From: Trachythela sp. YZ-2020
Lineage: Eukaryota > Cnidaria > Anthozoa > Malacalcyonacea > Clavulariidae
NCBI GenBank assembly: GCA_016169945.1
Contig: JADLSH010000050.1
Location: 310,001-374,000, forward strand
Reading direction: 5' to 3'
Length of the DNA: 64,000 nucleotides
The notes beneath the pieces were generated by a model. That model ran no database searches and had not been told where the DNA came from. It saw only the letters and a program-made list of their open reading frames with translations. Shown here piece by piece: positions 1 to 11,835 of this stretch; within the stretch, counting starts at the first letter, position 1; the number at the start of each line of letters is the position of its first letter. Both the position numbers and the translations under genes were made by a program.

Positions 1-633
1 TTCGATTTGAGGCCATCCAATGATTTAACCTCCTTCCACCATCTGGTAGGATTAGAAATTTTCAACTTTTCAACTGAATTCATATAATACTTTTTACGAG
101 CCGATTTAACATCTCGTTGTACTTTATTACGCCAGTACTTGTAGGATTCGGATACTAATAGAGGACTTAAGTGATTGCGTAATCCATGGTTTATCTGACT
201 CTCTCACATTGGTTAACTTTGTTGGGAAATAACATTCAATCATGGCAGAAGTAATCTCATTAAACTTCTCATACTTCTTGTTAGCGTCAGGGATTTCATA
301 AATCTCCGTCCAATCAAAAGATGTTATCATTTGGCCGAAAGACCTAACGTTGCTATCTCTCAAATCTCTTTTGTATATCCGCTTATTGTTAGGCTTCTCA
401 GCACGACTAACATGCGACTTAATTAGAATGCAATTGTTTTCACTCGGACCCAAGGGAGGTAGCTGGCTTACCACAAAACGGACTTTCTTAGTGTTTGTAA
501 GGCACCAATCAAGGATGGAATTGCATCTTGTGGGAACTTTGATTATTTGGATAAGTCCAGTTAGTCTTTTTAAGTGGTTTTCATCAAATAATGTACTAAC
601 TGAATTAAACTCCCCAGTAACATATAACGTCAC
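1..633 (-). mobile_element. Non-LTR retrotransposon (LINE) fragment, endonuclease C-terminus to linker
   Basis: Read on the minus strand, 633 to about 127 encodes the end of an apurinic-type endonuclease domain. It contains the GEFN motif (GDFN in relatives), 'IIKVPTR', 'ILDWCLTN' and 'PLGPSENN', which correspond to the P-T-R, D-L-x-L-T-N and G-x-S-D-H-N motifs of jockey/CR1-type LINEs. In another frame, from about 145 down to 1, the linker ahead of the RT continues ('ARKKYYMNSVEKLK', 'SNPTRWWKEVKSL'). A frameshift therefore lies near 130-180. The element runs off the left edge, and its 5' end near 640 is truncated. It lies in the 3' part of, or downstream of, the EGF gene. The LINE assignment is firm; the exact clade is not. 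Confidence 0.85.
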
Positions 634-1071
634 TGTTGCTTGCTATAAACCAATGAAAATCCGCCACGTACTTTCAAGCCGATAGGGTGCAAAGATCCCG
701 GAGATTTTAGCTTTCGAAGTTGTCCGAGCGTGGGCCGACGCTGCAACAAGAAGGCATTTTCGCGAGAATTGCCATAAAAGGGCTAGATTATTTTGTAATG
801 TAAACAAAATGACCGCGTTTTAAAGATATTTACAATCTCTGTCGAATGGTGGTATTTACAAATTTGTAGCGTGTAAACCAAAGGTAGGAAAGAGAAATGA
901 ATATTTAATTAGTTTATATTTTATTAATTTTTAAACAAAACAAAATTCAGAGTGTTTCAAAGCGGCTAAATCGGCCGCATAGCGTTGTAAACAAACAAAA
1001 TTTACTTCTCTAAAGAGATCGTAAAACGCTGAATCGAACGGTAGTGTTTTGGTCCAGCAAAGTCGTTGGTT
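634..1071. other. Intergenic or intronic stretch, nothing recognised
   Basis: AT-rich sequence with no coding exon, repeat structure or RNA gene that I can support. Confidence 0.5.
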
Positions 1072-1097
1072 TTCATAGGACGATATCGTCCTATGAA
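1072..1097. repeat. 26-bp perfect palindrome
   Basis: The half-site TTCATAGGACGAT is followed immediately by its exact reverse complement with no spacer, centred on ATCGAT-like GAT/ATC. A related run (GGACGATAA) follows about 20 bp downstream. It may be a MITE remnant or a dyad binding site; no neighbouring gene start supports regulation. Confidence 0.8.
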
Positions 1098-1153
1098 CAT
1101 TAGGACCGGACGATAAAGAGTACTAAACACCGTATTGTTAACTTAAGATTTTA

Positions 1154-1392
1154 TCATAGAATAGGAAATGACTAGAAGGGCTACCTGAGGCGGAACCTTT
1201 GAAGTTTTTGACGCTGCGCATGTCGCATTACGCACGTTCATTACCATTATTCTAGCCAGTCAATTGCATTTTCTGGCCGATAAACACGCTGAACTGGCTG
1301 GTCCGCCATTATTCTGGCCAGAAAAACTGCATAAAAATAGGGGGTCACGTTTCACTACTGAGTGGCCCTTCTGGTCATTTCCTATTCTGTGA
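1154..1392. mobile_element. MITE with 5-bp TTTTA target duplication
   Basis: The left end TCATAGAATAGGAAATGACT matches the reverse complement of the right end with few differences (AGAATAGGAAATGAC is shared exactly). TTTTA flanks both ends (1149-1153 and 1393-1397). The 239-bp length, imperfect inverted ends and short duplication fit a non-autonomous DNA transposon. It has no coding capacity, and the superfamily is not clear from the ends. Confidence 0.75.
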
Positions 1393-1544
1393 TTTTACTA
1401 TGCATGTATATACGTTGATGCCTTGTTTCAGAGGTTTATGTTAATTCTTTGACATTTGGTAAATAACAAATTGCTTAAAGTAATATGTCGAATACGATAT
1501 TGAGGACTTTACCGGATATCCAGTCCGCGCAATTAGTTCACTCC

Positions 1545-1745
1545 GAGGCAATGGCGAGAACCTAACCAATTGAATTTGAAGGACAGGATGTGGAAGCGCA
1601 CCGGAATCGCAGGGCCGCGGATTCAATTCCTGCCAGAGGACCTAGTGTTGCATTTTCGCAACCGTTCCTGGTTAGGTCTTAAATTGTGTATATATCTACT
1701 CACTTGGATTATCCACCAAACCCAGTATACATTACATTACATACA
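1545..1745 (+). mobile_element. tRNA-derived SINE, plus orientation
   Basis: The stretch 1573-1645 looks like the 3' half of a tRNA. A B-box-like GGATTCAATTCC (consensus GGTTCRANYCC) sits at about 1619-1630, with complementary arms on both sides and a CCAGAGGACC tail. A unique body then leads to a short ACATT tandem tail at about 1727-1743. The A box upstream is weak. This arrangement (tRNA head, body, simple-repeat tail) is typical of SINEs. The 5' boundary is uncertain by tens of bases. Confidence 0.55.
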
Positions 1746-3443
1746 TTAAGTAATTTTTTTTTACTTTAGGGGGTATGTCTTAAACCCTAAAATTCAAGAA
1801 CCCACTCTTCCAGGGGCACAGACACTGCACCCCCCCCTAAAATTTATTTCATCTCCCCCAGCATGTACACCAAAATCTGGCCTTCGTCACTAGCAACCGG
1901 GCAGTCATGGCCGATGTTGTGGGACTAGCAGTGTTGTATATTTTTGGCTGCAGCCGACACTGGACCCCAAGGTTACAGATTTTTATAGAACAATATATGA
2001 AGCAATCTTGGTATGGGCATAGCAAGCATGGTTCTTATGAACAGCCCCTAAACAATTATAGGAGAACTACAGTATATCATGGGACAAAGGGCTGTTTATT
2101 AACAACTTTCAGCAATCACTGGTAGTCACCACTTACTCTCTGGAGTAGTGGACAGACAAAGGACTTTGCGTATAATATATTTTCAGTTATTTTAATGGAA
2201 GGGCTTCTTAAAAATACAACCTTTTGCATACACACAGCAACCAAAACACTAATTTTTGCAACTATTCTATAAACACATGTGGCCACAACCAATAATATAG
2301 CCAAGCTAAAGTCAACAGCAAAGCAGGAGTATTTTACAGTCAATACTGTTCGGAAATAACGAGAAAGTTGCTAGTAAACCGGGTTTGTTTTCGCGACAAA
2401 CCATATCAAAGTTAGGCCATGCTTCTGGGACATGTTGACAAAATGTCGGCTAAAATATTTAGAATTTTAACTGCCTGTACGTAGAAATCAAGCTGTCAGA
2501 AATACATAAAAACAATAAATCTAGATTCTTTGGTTACAGAGCTCCATTTGAAGGGGTAAATTGTCTACAGTGCTCTTATCGATCACTTTATTTACTTCAA
2601 AACGTGCGACAGAGTAGCAATTTTCTCGCGAATTATCGAATGGATTTCGCCGAAACTTACGTTTAAGAGTCCTGATCACCTCTGCTAAAAATACAACTTT
2701 TAAGTGAAAGGTAAAGCATAAAAATTTAAAAATATAGCTTCGTGTAAAATACACATTTTCCGTCCGCCATTTGGCGCGAAATGGAAGAATAACCACTTTT
2801 GCTGGTATGCATTGCGATAGCTGGAATTGCCTATTCTTTGAACAATTTAGTTACAAATTTACAAGTTACATATAGATGATCTAGGAATATATTTTTGTGT
2901 TTTTTTGTGATACAAGGTTTGATACCATGAAACAAACTTTGAAAACATTTCACTAGGACTGTCTACACACTGAATGAAATCTTGAGAATGAGCAGCAGAC
3001 GCATAAACTGTGTCTTTAATACAAAGAGAACCATTGCATGCATGATGGTGACAGCTACCTTTAGGAGAACTCTTTGGTTGGTTAGATCCAAGTTTGCATC
3101 AGTTGTTCACAAGTCATGCTAAGTTGCCAAAGTTCAAGTTCTTATCATATTTTATATTTATTAACATGACACGAGAATAAACGCCTTGTTCTATAAAGGT
3201 ACTTGAGCTTTCGCTGAGCTACGTTTGTTGGTGCATGCACTAATTGTGCTGACAGATTGGCAACGCCTTAGGGCAAATGGAATCTTCTTGAACATATTAC
3301 TTCATTAACCGTAATTTATAGATTTGCATAAACTGAATATTTAATTGTTTGTAACTGACGGTCTCTTCACTTTTTTGCTTACCCTTAAAAGAATCGATTT
3401 CAAAATAAATAACCTGGTAAGTTGTTTTAAAATATCTTAGTAC
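1746..3443. other. Long non-coding stretch on the 3' side of the EGF exons
   Basis: No EGF-type exon, mobile-element protein or RNA gene could be supported on either strand. Open frames here are short and lack splice context or family motifs. It is presumably intron or 3' flank of the EGF-repeat gene. Confidence 0.45.
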
Positions 3444-3569
3444 CTGCACATTTCCGTATGCCATCTCCGATGAAACCCTGGTTACATTCGCAAGAATAAA
3501 ACCCGATTGTGTTTGAACATTTTGCATGTTGATGACATACTGACGGTGACTGGGAGCATTCATCAACAT
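3444..3569 (-). CDS. Calcium-binding EGF-like exon (EGF exon 7 of 7, last seen)
   Basis: This is a 126-bp exon with an AG acceptor and a GTACTA donor, phase 1 at both ends. With the G of the preceding exon it starts D-V-D-E-C, the calcium-binding EGF signature. Six cysteines follow, with 'CHQHAKCSNTIGFYSCEC', 'GFIGDG' and 'KCAG'. The C-x-N-x4-[YF]-x-C pattern is the Asx beta-hydroxylation consensus. The domain binds Ca2+ and stiffens tandem EGF arrays in extracellular proteins. No stop codon is reached in the exon, so the gene continues leftwards. It belongs to the VWDE-like gene on the minus strand. Confidence 0.85.
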
Positions 3570-4285
3570 CTGAAATTATGTAAGAAGTTTTAATAGTGTG
3601 TGCGCAATTATACAACCACGAGCCAGTTAAATCTACGCTAGTCGCGCCTTTCAAAAGGGTAGATATTGTCTAGACATTGCTTTTTTTTTCCGGATAAGTA
3701 AAAGTTAGTTTTCCTGAAGGTAAGATATAGTGAAAGTTTCTATTTTCTTGGTTTTATTTGAGCAACACGAACTTGCATACGTAACAATATTTACAGAAAT
3801 TCAGGGAAAATTTAGGCCCACAGAACCATCTTTTCCTCTTAAGGAAACAAAAGGTAAGATTGATTATTGATGAAGGCAGTTGGTGAAAACGCTTACCAAT
3901 GCCAGCTGTCTGAGTGTTTGATCGGCCTTACTTTGTAAATAATTTTAATGTTTGGCACTTAAGTACACATCAGTGGGCATGCTATGGTATTATCATCTGA
4001 GACTAAAATATTTTGAGGCAACTGCTTATAATAATATGCAATCGATGTGGGTCCAGACAGTGGTGAAGCAACTTTCCGTCACATGTGGGCTACTTGCGGG
4101 GTTTGGTAGGCCAATACTTTTTTTTTAGTTTTAGTTTTTTTTATGCTGACGTGTTCACCCGAATCGTCCGAAGATAAGTTGTAGGCATACGCTGGTTGGG
4201 ATTTTCTATTTTTTTCCACACATATGGTACGGTTATAATTGAACAAAATGTCTCTCTTTATGAAGAGGTATATTATATAGTGTAC
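3570..4285 (-). other. Intron between EGF exons
   Basis: Non-coding sequence between two phase-1 EGF exons. No repeat or RNA structure recognised. Confidence 0.6.
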
Positions 4286-4411
4286 CTGTACAATTATCAT
4301 TGCCATCTCCAGTGTATCCATTTTCACACAGACAAGAAAATGATCCTTCATTGTTTGAACATTTAGCCAGTCGATGGCAGAAAGAAGATGATTGTTGGCA
4401 TTCATTAATGT
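4286..4411 (-). CDS. Calcium-binding EGF-like exon (6 of 7)
   Basis: A 126-bp phase 1-1 exon ('TTTTAG' acceptor, GTACAC donor). It encodes D-I-N-E-C, then 'CHRLAKCSNNEGSFSCLC', 'GYTGDG' and 'NCTG', with all six EGF cysteines in order. The C-x-N-x4-F-x-C hydroxylation motif is present, and an N-C-T sequon offers a possible N-glycosylation site. Its length equals that of its neighbours, consistent with array growth by exon duplication. Same gene as the other EGF exons. Confidence 0.88.
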
Positions 4412-5914
4412 CTAAAACATAAGAAAATGAATTTAAAATGGCGCAGTCTTCTCTTAGGGTATGTGTAAAGGGGACTAATATGAAAAGGAAAATAGTTACA
4501 ATTTTCCACAAACAGTCAGGGATGTAGAAGCGAAAAAACTGCGAAAGGGACGAGAATCAGTTCATAAAAACAATTGCAGCTGTAATAAATTATAAATTTA
4601 AGCTTTATTAAGAAAACTTTGCAGCTGCGAAAGCAAGCTGAATTGCGTTATCGTACATTAAAATCTAGATTTATACTATATACAATAAAATATATTACAA
4701 ATAATGCTGAATAGCAAAGGGAATGTAGCTTTTCTTAAACCGTTCCGTTCGGCATTTAACCAGTGATAAACTCCGCTTCTGTCTCAAGTTATAAGTTATC
4801 GGTTCTCAGTCAAGTAATCTGCGAAAGTATGAACGGGAACCAGCCTCCAAAATTGGAAAGAGGAAACATTTTAACAAGACGATTGAGCCCTCTGAGCCAA
4901 TACTGACTAAAAACAGTTGATCTCAACGTATGTGACCTCTGCATGTTTGTTCTCGGCATCCAGGTGTAATATCAGACTACTTGGTTTAATTCCATGAATG
5001 TAACCCAAGTCCAATTACATTAAATCTAAATAGTGTTTACAACATGAGCGTTCGAGTCTCCAATTTAATTTCCAAATATGAATCTCCAATCACGGGCTGG
5101 GGGGTAAGTGATCTTATTCTCAATACAACACGACACAACTTGTGAATTTCAACATCAATTAATATGCAAACTACAATCAGTGACGAAATTCGTGGCCCTA
5201 TGGGCTAAAAGGGCAGCATATCCAAGTAATTTTGGTTCCGTGTAGTGGTGTCGACAATTCTCCGGCAACTTAATGTGGTATTGAAACGGTGGAGCGGGGT
5301 CCATGTGATTTTTCGAAAATATGTACAAAAACAACCTTTTGACCTAAGTGTCAATAGTTACAAGCACTCGTGATTGTAGCAGCAGAGTTACAGCATTTAG
5401 CATTTTCATTAGTCATTTCTATGGGGTTTACAAAGGTATACATGGGACGCAACCTTTAAAATTTGATTGACTGCAAAGCTCATTGCTTATTAATCAATTC
5501 CACAAGTGGTAGTGGTAGTGGTAGTAGTTAACAAACGATGTTTTGCATTCAAAACAGTGCATAGACATGTTGTATTCAACTGAAACAAAGTGTAAAAAGA
5601 ACATTGTCCGGAAAGATGGTAATCTATTGACCTTTAAATTGTCATTTCCATGCGATTTTGGTGGTATCCTTGTTCTAAATAGTAAGCCCATGGGTTTATT
5701 AAACGAACGGCTTGTATTTGTACCTGATAAGGTTTGAATATATTAGCGGACTTACATACCGGACGGGGCAAACCTTCGCAGAGGTTTATATTCGGCGGCC
5801 TACTGTGGTTACTTGCGTTGAGATCAGTTGTTCGTTGTAAGTTGGAAACTTTGTCTTAAGGAAAGAGCATAAGTCTGAAAGAAATCTAATTTTAAAAGTT
5901 TAAATGAAGTTTAC
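4412..5914 (-). other. 1.5-kb intron between EGF exons
   Basis: No gene supported. A short GTGGTA tandem run sits at about 5507-5530. The rest is unique-looking AT-rich sequence. Confidence 0.55.
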
Positions 5915-6040
5915 CGTCACAGATTAGCTTTCCATCTCCAGAAAATCCGGTTCTACAATGACATGAAAATGATCCAAAAACATTGCTGCAGTTGGCGAGA
6001 TGATGGCATGCATTATGCATAGATTCACATTCATTGATGT
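5915..6040 (-). CDS. Calcium-binding EGF-like exon (5 of 7)
   Basis: A 126-bp phase 1-1 exon, acceptor CTCTAG, donor GTAAAC. It reads D-I-N-E-C, then 'CHHLANCSNVFGSFSCHC', 'GFSGDG', then 'LICDG', keeping six cysteines. No in-frame stop. Its reading frame is short and easy to miss, but the splice sites, length and motif match the other six exons exactly. The calcium-binding D/N-x-D/N-E and the Asx-hydroxylation site are both present. Confidence 0.85.
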
Positions 6041-7804
6041 CTAGAGAAAAACGTCATGGCAAATAGTTAAATGGTAATTTTTACAAGTAAAAATTATGGT
6101 TAATGGACGATACTAAACGCACTAGACTTAAAATTACACTGGACTAGTCTGTCTTTGTAAAGCCTACCCGAAAGCTACTATTGTCTAAACGAAGGAAAAC
6201 TCTTTCACAGACTTCCATTATTTGCTTGCCAAACCTGTAGGCTACTGCGCCCAGTATCTTTTGTTAATTATTGTCCAAACTACTATGTTTTACTTATTCA
6301 TAACTAACAATGGTACTATAGTTAACCAAACTGGCAGATATCTGAGTTAACCTCATATGGCAGTATTATTCTTACTTGGATTGCGAGCAGTAAAGACGGA
6401 CAAAAAATAGACAACCACCCACCTCCCATGCACCGGCCTTTTGGCGTATGCAATGAGATTGTACTTGCATGGCAATATCCTAAATTGGTGTAGTTTAACT
6501 ACGGTATGTTATGACTTATGTGGTTGTTAGTTACCAAAATAATGTTCAAGTATCGAGAAAGCTATATCTTACACGACCATATGACCCAATCTTGCTACCG
6601 CTAGCCGATATTGAATCACCAGGAACATTGAGCATTCGACTTACCAGACTTGTATCTTCTTTGACGCTAAAGGTTTATGAACACTTGATAAAGTATTAGT
6701 TACATAGAAATGACATGTTTTTGTAAACGTATAGAAATGTTAATTATAGGATTTTGAGTTTTAAATAAAGAATGAAGTGTTCGAGGCAATTGCTCTAGTA
6801 TGAGGTCGCAATTTTACCATAGACCTCACGTTTTTATTACGGAATTTGGCAACCTGGCTTAAAGCTTTGATTTATGCATATGAGTATATATACTGAACCA
6901 GATTAGATTTCTAATAAATATTTCCCAGTTCATATATTTCCAGGGTCTAGCTGAGAGTATATGTCCTGCAGGCAGATTAGGAACCAACTCCAAAATTGAG
7001 TATATGTTCTAACCGTCTTTACTCAGGATCCAGCTCAAAATCAAAATCCCCGCGGTAAAAGTATGTCTTGGGCTGATTAGGACCTAGCTGGAAATCAATA
7101 TATGTCCTAATCGACTTTCCTCAAGACCCAGCTTTTCTACTATGAGTATATACCCTGGGAACCGCTCAGCACCCAGCTCTTCGCAGACAACCCAAAATAT
7201 AGAGCAGTTGTCCCACACTTCCAAAAACACATTGTTTCATTTACTGGGCGTTATTATTTAATATTTCAGCATATATACAGACATTTGTTGAGGACATTAA
7301 TTATAATAAAATGCTCTGATCATTCGAATTATTTTTGATAATTTCTTCTAATATTTTGTACTTCTAATCTAATGTCATATAAAAATCATCTGTCTAATTC
7401 AATCTCCATATAGAACTCACTTCAAAATGCATTGGAGTTCTTATCTTATTATGCTAAGTTATAAGTTATGTTTCGAACGACATTTGCATTACTTCCGAAA
7501 AAGAAAGCTGCAACCACTTTTGAGAACTCACTTTACGCAGGCTTACAAACCATGTCGAATCGATTGTCTTCATGGAAAGTCGTATCGTTTGTTTCGAGAG
7601 GCTGTAAGATATGACCCTATTCTGTCTCTGCTGCTTAAAATTGGACATTTATAATGAAAATGGAAGTGTTTCTTGAAAATCTAGAGTTGCGCGATTTGGC
7701 ATTTTCACTATCAGGAAGTCTTGAGCTTAGTTTAATGGATAGTCTGCCAGTGCTAAAATCAAAAGTTGAAAAATCTATTTTGAATATACGATTTTTTATC
7801 ATAC
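6041..7804 (-). other. 1.8-kb intron between EGF exons with a degenerate tandem block
   Basis: Between about 6870 and 7165 a loosely repeated unit recurs ('GAGTATAT', 'CCTAAT/CAGATTAGGA', 'CCAGCT'), with roughly 70-80-bp spacing. It looks like an old degenerate tandem repeat. Nothing else recognised; the open frames at 6.5-6.7 and 7.4-7.65 kb have no family motif. Confidence 0.4.
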
Positions 7805-7930
7805 CTGTGCAATTCGTTTTCCCATCTCCTGAATATCCATTTTCACAATGGCAAGAATAAGATCCTTCAGAATTTGAACAAGTTGCATTTTGATGGCAGA
7901 TTGATGGCATATTGGTACACTCGTTTACAT
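7805..7930 (-). CDS. Calcium-binding EGF-like exon (4 of 7)
   Basis: A 126-bp phase 1-1 exon, acceptor TGCTAG, donor GTATGA. It encodes D-V-N-E-C, then '[19 protein letters not shown]', '[13 protein letters not shown]'. Six cysteines, the calcium-binding N-terminal motif, the C-x-N-x4-Y-x-C hydroxylation motif and an N-A-T glycosylation sequon are visible. Part of the same minus-strand EGF array. Confidence 0.9.
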
Positions 7931-8195
7931 CTAGCAAAAATTTCAAAAAGAAAACAGTTCATCGTTAGTTCCTAGAAATCCGGTCAGAGTCTATAATAGG
8001 GAGCTTTAGATTGTACTACGACTACGACTACAAACTTTTTCTGCATAACGTCTGCTACTACAAACTCATAGTTGTACTCGCTTTGGCTCAACTGTTATTA
8101 TAAAGATGTACTGTTCAGAAGAGAGGATGATAACAAGTTTGCAGTAGTAACATGTAGCTCAGGTTACGAGTTGATGCTGTATTAGACTATTAGGT

Positions 8196-10265
8196 CATAG
8201 ATATAATAAACCTAGATTGCTGACTCATACGTAGCCGATGCATGACCTGCATGATAAATCCAAGATGGCCGCCATTCAGGGCAAAAAGACTATAAACTCT
8301 ACGGGGAAATCTATATTTTTTGCATTTTGCGTCGTCCCAGTGTTTCGAATTCACTTCGATCAAACTTTTTTGGCAATAACTACTTATCGTGAAGGTTTTA
8401 GACGCAAACTGGACAGCTGGGGATGAATTGATGTAAAAATATCGCTCGCCGAAATTTGTACGAAATCGTCACTTGCTCAGTTTGAGTGAATTACTCTGGT
8501 TTAGAGTATTTTATAAAGGGAATTTGTGGTTTTCAAGGCCAAAGACGTATACCTTGAAGGTTTTGGATGCAGAATGGACCGTTTGGGATGAATTATTAAA
8601 ATATCGCTCGCCGAAGCTTGACATGAAAATGTAACTTGCTCAGCTCGAGTCATTTACTGCAGACAAGTACTTTAAATGTACTTGGTTTAATACATTTAGT
8701 CATTAGATATTTTGAGGAATATTCGGAACATTACTTAGAGGATAAAAGTAATGTCTGTAACAGGCTTTACTTGCTGAGACGACTGGGATTACAAAAAGCA
8801 ATAAAAATAGCAATTAAAACTGGGAATGGAAAATGAGATTATGGTCCCTCCCCCACCTCTTACAACCCTCTGACTTCTTTCCCCAGTTTTTGTTTCCTTT
8901 TATAGTATTTTTGGGGCTCACTTAAATCTGGGGCTCATCGAGCAATTCCTCCTCGGCAGCCTTGGAAAATATAGCTTACTAAATGTCGTGTTAAAAAGAA
9001 CCATAAATAGAAAACACTAACATATTGCTAATCTGGACATTCATTCTCCCTAGATGACATATCAAGAAATTTAGTTTTGGACATGCATTTTATTGAGGTT
9101 CAACAAAGTAGGAAAATTTGTCATTAATTACTTGAAGGATTAATATATTTTTACTATAGACATGATAATTAATAGTAGTATAACAATGTACGGATTTCAT
9201 CCAAGCATACATGAAACTCTTAAGTTTAATGACCTGAATTTATTTTTATATAGAGGTTTATATTTCACGACCACCATGGAAAGTCTGGCCGATGCATACT
9301 TGATATTTTTCAGTACATGAACAGGTTGCACACTGTTACTGTATTGTTAAATGTTAAGTTAAATGTTTTAAAACAATACTGAAAATCAGAAACAACACTC
9401 AAATTTGCAGTGCACTTGCCACAATTTTGCACACTACACACTGTCACACTTGAATTTTTCCCTGCTGCATAAATGTTTCCTTGTCGAAATCTGCCATATA
9501 TTACCCAGTCTGGTCTCATGATCTCCCCGGGAAAAGCCTAATCAATATAATATTCAGAATTCTTCCTTTCATGAGTAATGCTGTCTGCCATTTCATACAG
9601 TGAGTTCAAATAGGCTGCATTGCACACATACCATGTCTGTGTGTCACATTTTACCTCTAGGTGATATTTGGCATCAGTTAACAGTGGACTTAACTTTTAA
9701 ATACTGCTTTTATCCTCTAAGTAATGTTCCGAATATTCCTCAAAATATCTAATGACTAAATGTATTAAACCAAGTACATTTAAAGTACTTGTCTGCAGTA
9801 AATGACTCGAGCTGAGCAAGTGACATTTTCATGTCAAGCTTCGGCGAGCGACATTTTAGTATAATTCATCCCAAACGGTCCATTCTGCATCCAAAACCTT
9901 CAAGGTATACGTCTTTGGCCTTGAAAACCACAAATGTCCTTTATAAAATACTCTAAACCAGAGTAATTCACTCAAACTGACCAAGTGACGATTTCGTACA
10001 AATTTCGGCGAGCGATATTTTTACATCAATTCATCCCCAGCTGTCCAGTTTGCGTCTAAAACCTTCACGATATATAAGTAGTTATTGCCAAAAAAGTGTG
10101 ATCGAAGTGAATTCGAAACACTGGGACGACGCAAAATGCAAAAAATATGGATTTCCCCGTAGAGTTTATAGTCTTTTTGCCCTGAATGGCGGCCATATTG
10201 GATTTATCATGCAGGTCACGCATCGGCTACGTATGAGTCAGCAATCTAGGTTTATTATATCTATG
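8196..10265. mobile_element. 2.07-kb foldback DNA transposon, hAT-like, 8-bp TSD
   Basis: The ends are CATAGATATAATAAACC and its exact complement. They are flanked by TATTAGGT at 8188-8195 and 10266-10273, an 8-bp target duplication typical of hAT elements. Inverted arms of about 550 bp run from 8196 to ~8750 and from ~9703 to 10265, differing by scattered substitutions. The ~950-bp spacer holds one short minus-strand frame (9310-9519) with no recognisable domain and no transposase, so the element is non-autonomous. It sits in the EGF gene intron between exons 4 and 3 of the array. Confidence 0.8.
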
Positions 10266-10273
10266 TATTAGGT

Positions 10274-11319
10274 CCATGCCGAGCGTAGTTATATCTAACT
10301 GTAATTATTTTAAGTACGTTAAAGTTTAGAGATAACATATCTTGATTAACAAATTTTTACCCATGCAGTTATATACGACTTGTTCAGTTCAAACTGCATC
10401 CAAAAGTAAAACTGGAAAACATACATTTACTTGGCATGTATATGCATGAGTATGTTACAGTATTATTATTTGACCAAAAAGGGGCAGTATGTGTAATGCA
10501 GGACAGTTTGTTGCAATAATCTTTGGTTTGCGAGAAACGAGACCAAATTTAGCAATGTTGAACAAGATCCCTGCTACTCTTTCGAGTAATACCGAAAGCG
10601 GGAGGTCAATTACTCATAATCCATTTCAATTCCAAACCCAACCAGTCTGCTCCCAATATTAGTCAGTGGTCTCCTTCGTTGGTTGACAGGGTGGGTTGGG
10701 TTTGACCCCTAACTGGCCCTTCCATCGTAGCTGTGCTCTGTGATGGCGAGCAAAAGGTGGCTGCCATATGCGCCCTTGAAAGCCTTCGACTTGGTCACGT
10801 TGAGCTGTGTCCTTCGCAATTCAGCTTAGCTCTCAGCTGCAAGTAAGGATAATAAGCACTCCTGCTTACTCCTGCTTACTTACATCGGCAATGTACAGTC
10901 TAAAGCAGTACGCTCTAGAAGATAGCGTATCAATTATAATCAAGTAACCACGGCTTGCAACACTTTCAATAACCCTGGTTTAAACAGTTTAAGCTTGCGA
11001 TGACCAACTTATGGCGCAGTTCGACAGGCAGTGAATGGAGATTATCTCTATGAGTTTTTGGAATCGATTTGGCAGTATAAAATAAATTGCACAGCCCAAT
11101 ATCTTTTAACATGTTTGTTTAAATAGTTCTTGGTACTTTCTTTCATGTAGCAAATCTAAAACTGATGCGTTCTACTAAATTTCTCTTCTGCCGCGGTATT
11201 ATTTGTACTAAAGATACAGTAACCACAGCTTTATAACAAGACTTAAATTATTCTATAAGGATTATTACTTTGAAAATTATTTGGCATGAAATATGGATTC
11301 CGTTACTTTTATACAACCA
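10274..11319 (-). other. Intronic stretch without a recognised feature
   Basis: No exon, RNA gene or element termini supported. A short direct duplication, CTCCTGCTTACT, occurs near 10859-10880. Confidence 0.5.
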
Positions 11320-11466
11320 GGGGCCGGTTGTATAAAAGTCTTAACTACATTTTAACCACCCGTTTTGTAGTTAAATAGTAGTTAACTGTAAAATTCGCAA
11401 TTCTGATTGGTTAACTTTCGCACTAACTATAGTTTACTTTAACTACTTTTTCATACAACCGGCCCC
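11320..11466. mobile_element. 147-bp MITE with GGGGCCGGTTGTAT ends
   Basis: The left end GGGGCCGGTTGTAT and the right end ATACAACCGGCCCC are exact inverted complements, and the similarity continues inward (AAAAGT/ACTTTTT). The interior carries further dyads (GTAGTTAA / TTAACTAC). A clear target duplication could not be fixed. No coding capacity. It ends 21 bp before an EGF exon boundary. Confidence 0.75.
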
Positions 11467-11486
11467 AGTATATCAGTGATCAATAC

Positions 11487-11612
11487 CTGTACAATTGTTG
11501 TACCCATCACCCGAGTAGCCCACACCACACTGACAAACGTAAGATCCTAGAGAGTTTGAACATCGCGCGTTTTGAATGCATACATCTGGAGAAGAAGTGC
11601 ACTCGTCGATAT
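11487..11612 (-). CDS. Calcium-binding EGF-like exon (3 of 7)
   Basis: A 126-bp phase 1-1 exon, acceptor ATGCAG, donor GTATTG. It reads D-I-D-E-C, then 'DVCIQNARCSNSLGSYVCQC', 'GVGYSGDGYNNCTG'. Six cysteines and the calcium and hydroxylation motifs are intact. The intron to the previous EGF exon is only 97 bp, so exons 2 and 3 form a tight pair. Confidence 0.9.
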
Positions 11613-11709
11613 CTGCATAGATCAAAATAGGAGAGAAATAGAAAATAATTATTTCCAATGATTCTATCAACGTTTATCAAGTCAGGGTGAATCCACAACT
11701 TTGAAATAC

Positions 11710-11835
11710 CTGAACAGTTATGTCGACCATCACCATTATAACCTTTCAAACATTCACATGAATAACTTCCTTCAGTGTTGATACAGTTGGCATTTATATC
11801 ACAAACGTCAGGGTATTGTACACATTCATCCACAT
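11710..11835 (-). CDS. Calcium-binding EGF-like exon (2 of 7)
   Basis: A 126-bp phase 1-1 exon, acceptor TTTAG, donor GTATTT. It encodes D-V-D-E-C, then 'DVCDINANCINTEGSYSCEC', 'GYNGDGRHNCSG'. All six cysteines, the calcium-binding motif and the Asx-hydroxylation site are present. Member of the same array. Confidence 0.9.

Noticed and set aside
1573..1645. Functional tRNA gene
   Set aside because: Only the B-box half is tRNA-like, the A box is weak and a repeat tail follows, so SINE is the better reading.
8000..8100. TACGACTACGACTACAAAC motif suggesting another MITE
   Set aside because: Only one plausible end could be found; no inverted partner or target duplication.
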